A stretch of DNA of 64,000 bases, taken from NCBI GenBank assembly GCA_964230805.1, contig CAXRIA010000002.1:62001-126000 (forward strand), written 5' to 3'. Made by a program: the position numbers and the translations under genes. Every line of letters starts with the position of its first letter. Position 1 is the stretch's first letter. The stretch comes from Flavicella sp964230805 (GTDB lineage: Bacteria; Bacteroidota; Bacteroidia; Flavobacteriales; Flavobacteriaceae). Below, one piece after another: positions 62,490 through 64,000 of the stretch. The notes under the pieces were generated by a model, which was given only the letters and a program-made list of their open reading frames with translations, searched no databases and was not told where the DNA came from.

Positions 62490-64000
62490 ATGAAAAACAT
62501 CAAGTTCATATTCGATTTTCCAACGCACCAATTGGAAAATTTCAATCTCAACAAAGCTTTCACAACCAAATACAACGGAAAATGGGAAAGCATCTCTACA
62601 GAGGAGTATATTTCACAATACAACCATGTCAGTCGAGGCCTATTAAAATTAGGCATACAGGCCAATGAAAAAATTGCGGTTATTTCCACCACCAACAGAA
62701 CCGAGTGGAATGTATTGGATATGGGGGTTTTGCAAATTGGCGCACAAAACATTCCCATCTACCCTACCATTTCAAAAGAAGATTACGAATACATTTTGAA
62801 CCACTCTGAAGCGAGCTATTGTTTTGTTTCTGACAGTTCAATCCTAGAAAAGTTGAACCAAATCAAAGGGAATACCCAACTCAAAGAAATCTATACTTTT
62901 GATGAAATTTCCGGTGAAAAGAATTGGAAAGAGGTTTTGGATTTAGGAAAAGACACCTCTCTTGATTCGGAACTTGACGCTCGTAAAAAAAACATACAAC
63001 CTCATGATTTGGCAACCATTATCTACACATCAGGAACGACAGGAAAGCCCAAAGGCGTCATGCTCTCACACAACAATCTTGTGTCCAATGTATTGGACAG
63101 TATTCCGAGAGTTCCATTGGAGCATGGAAATGCCAAAGCCTTGAGCTTTTTGCCTGTATGTCACGTGTTTGAAAGAATCATTCTTTATCTCTACCAAGCA
63201 TGTGGTATTGAAATTTATTTTGCAGAATCGCCAGAAACCATCAGTGACAACCTAAAAGAAATCCAACCGAACATCATGACCGCGGTTCCTCGATTGTACG
63301 AGAAGGTCTATGACAAAATTGTAAGCAAAGGTGCTGAATTGACCGGTATCAAAAAGAAATTATTTTTCTGGGCCGTCGAACTAGGCCTTGCATTTGAACC
63401 TTTCGGAGCGAACGGAGCATGGTATGAGTTCAAATTAAAAATTGCTCGAAAATTAATTTTCAGCAAATGGAAAGAAGCTTTGGGGGGAAATATCAGTACA
63501 TTGGTATCTGGATCTGCTGCTTTACAACCTCGTTTAACCCGTGTTTTCTCAGCTGCTGGCATGCCTATCTTGGAAGGCTATGGACTTACAGAAACTTCGC
63601 CTGTTGTATCGGTGAACTGCCCTTTTAACAAAGGCATTCGTATCGGCACGGTTGGAAGAATTATTGAAAATGTGGACGTAAAAATTGCGGATGATGGCGA
63701 AATTCTTGTCAAAGGCCCCAATGTAATGCTAGGTTATTACAAAGACGAAGAAAAAACAGCCTCGGTAATGACGGGTGATTATTTTCATACTGGAGACATT
63801 GGAGAGGTATCGGAAGACAATTTTCTAAAAATTACCGATCGTAAAAAAGAAATGTTCAAAACCTCTGGAGGAAAATATGTGGCACCCGCACTGCTAGAAA
63901 ACGAGCTCAAACAATCGCGATTTATCGAACAAATTATGGTGGTGGGTGAAGGAGAAAAAATGCCTGCAGCACTGATTCAACCCAATTTTGAATTTGTTCG
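62490..64000 (+). CDS. Long-chain fatty acid-CoA ligase (AMP-forming), cut by window end
   Basis: The first 503 residues of an acyl-adenylate-forming enzyme. The ATP/AMP motif is TIIYTSGTTGKPKGVMLSH near residue 175, followed by FLPVCHVFERI, TAVPRLYEKVYDKI, the GYGLTETSPVVSVN core motif, and GDYFHTGDIGEVSEDNFLKITDRKKEMFKTSGGKYV, which contains the hinge and the start of the C-terminal domain. The layout matches long-chain FadD/ACSL-type ligases. The frame is open to the last base of the window. Confidence 0.93.
   Translation, partial: MKNIKFIFDFPTHQLENFNLNKAFTTKYNGKWESISTEEYISQYNHVSRGLLKLGIQANEKIAVISTTNRTEWNVLDMGVLQIGAQNIPIYPTISKEDYEYILNHSEASYCFVSDSSILEKLNQIKGNTQLKEIYTFDEISGEKNWKEVLDLGKDTSLDSELDARKKNIQPHDLATIIYTSGTTGKPKGVMLSHNNLVSNVLDSIPRVPLEHGNAKALSFLPVCHVFERIILYLYQACGIEIYFAESPETISDNLKEIQPNIMTAVPRLYEKVYDKIVSKGAELTGIKKKLFFWAVELGLAFEPFGANGAWYEFKLKIARKLIFSKWKEALGGNISTLVSGSAALQPRLTRVFSAAGMPILEGYGLTETSPVVSVNCPFNKGIRIGTVGRIIENVDVKIADDGEILVKGPNVMLGYYKDEEKTASVMTGDYFHTGDIGEVSEDNFLKITDRKKEMFKTSGGKYVAPALLENELKQSRFIEQIMVVGEGEKMPAALIQPNFEFV

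Noticed and set aside
1..64000. tRNA, rRNA, insertion sequences, prophage, toxin-antitoxin or restriction loci
   Set aside because: I looked for T-arm-like GGTTC boxes, transposase motifs and clustered odd-composition genes by eye and saw none; a dedicated tRNA or IS search was not possible here.

Overview
The window is a stretch of chromosome from a member of the Bacteroidota, almost certainly a Flavobacteriaceae. Four things point there. Upstream regions repeatedly carry the Bacteroidota sigma-A -7 element (TAnnTTTG) and lack Shine-Dalgarno sequences. There is a PorQ-like type IX secretion protein overlapping cmk. The gene set is typical of the group (LuxC-like acyl-CoA reductase beside serC/serA, a cysteine-free 'C4 zinc ribbon' protein beside Nif3, bacillithiol-linked YtxJ, stand-alone topoisomerase IV). 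The DNA is AT-rich throughout. Nearly everything is core or household content. I see no rRNA, tRNA, insertion sequence, prophage or CRISPR array. No gene looks broken, although both ends of the window cut through genes.

Layout. 1-6.8 kb: the end of a ModC-like ABC ATPase, a PLP-homeostasis protein (YggS), an exonuclease/GIY-YIG fusion, a voltage-gated K+ channel with a zinc-ribbon tail, RdgB, an iron/B12-type ABC permease and ATPase, and an M28 peptidase. 6.8-15 kb: lpxK, the nif3/coiled-coil pair, glyA, ytxJ, clpB. 14.7-19.8 kb: the cysS-yidD-lgt cluster, an Lrp/AsnC regulator, and an M14 carboxypeptidase divergent from an XRE regulator across a region full of repeated operator-like sites. 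19.9-25.8 kb: M1 aminopeptidase, patatin, small unknown genes and a split YeeE/YedE sulfur transporter. 25.9-33 kb: acyl-CoA reductase, serC, serA, a tubulin-tyrosine-ligase-like ATP-grasp protein, a Nudix CoA pyrophosphatase, PlsC and OxyR. 33-38 kb: two small unknown genes, a HAD phosphatase overlapping kdsB, an orphan oligopeptide-binding lipoprotein and mtaB. 38-47.9 kb: an alpha/beta hydrolase, prfB (without the programmed frameshift), an ArsC-family protein, an FAD sugar/alditol oxidase directly followed by a HAD phosphatase, fumC, AlkB and oligopeptidase B. 47.9-64 kb: ybaB, cmk-porQ, parC-parE, purB, a lipoprotein, a TerC protein, purL, an unknown membrane protein, and the start of a long-chain acyl-CoA ligase.

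Pathways represented include serine biosynthesis and one-carbon metabolism (serC, serA, glyA), purine synthesis (purB, purL), lipid A and Kdo synthesis (lpxK, kdsB), lipoprotein maturation and membrane insertion (lgt, yidD), phospholipid and fatty-acid activation (plsC, acyl-CoA ligase), and stress response (clpB, oxyR, ytxJ, alkB). The best candidates for something under-described are the TTL-like peptide ligase at 29.2-30.3 kb, the XRE/M14 divergent unit with operator sites embedded in -7 elements at 19.1-19.4 kb, the FAD oxidase lacking the usual flavin-linking histidine, and a membrane protein with a GEEISWGQR motif at 61.5 kb.
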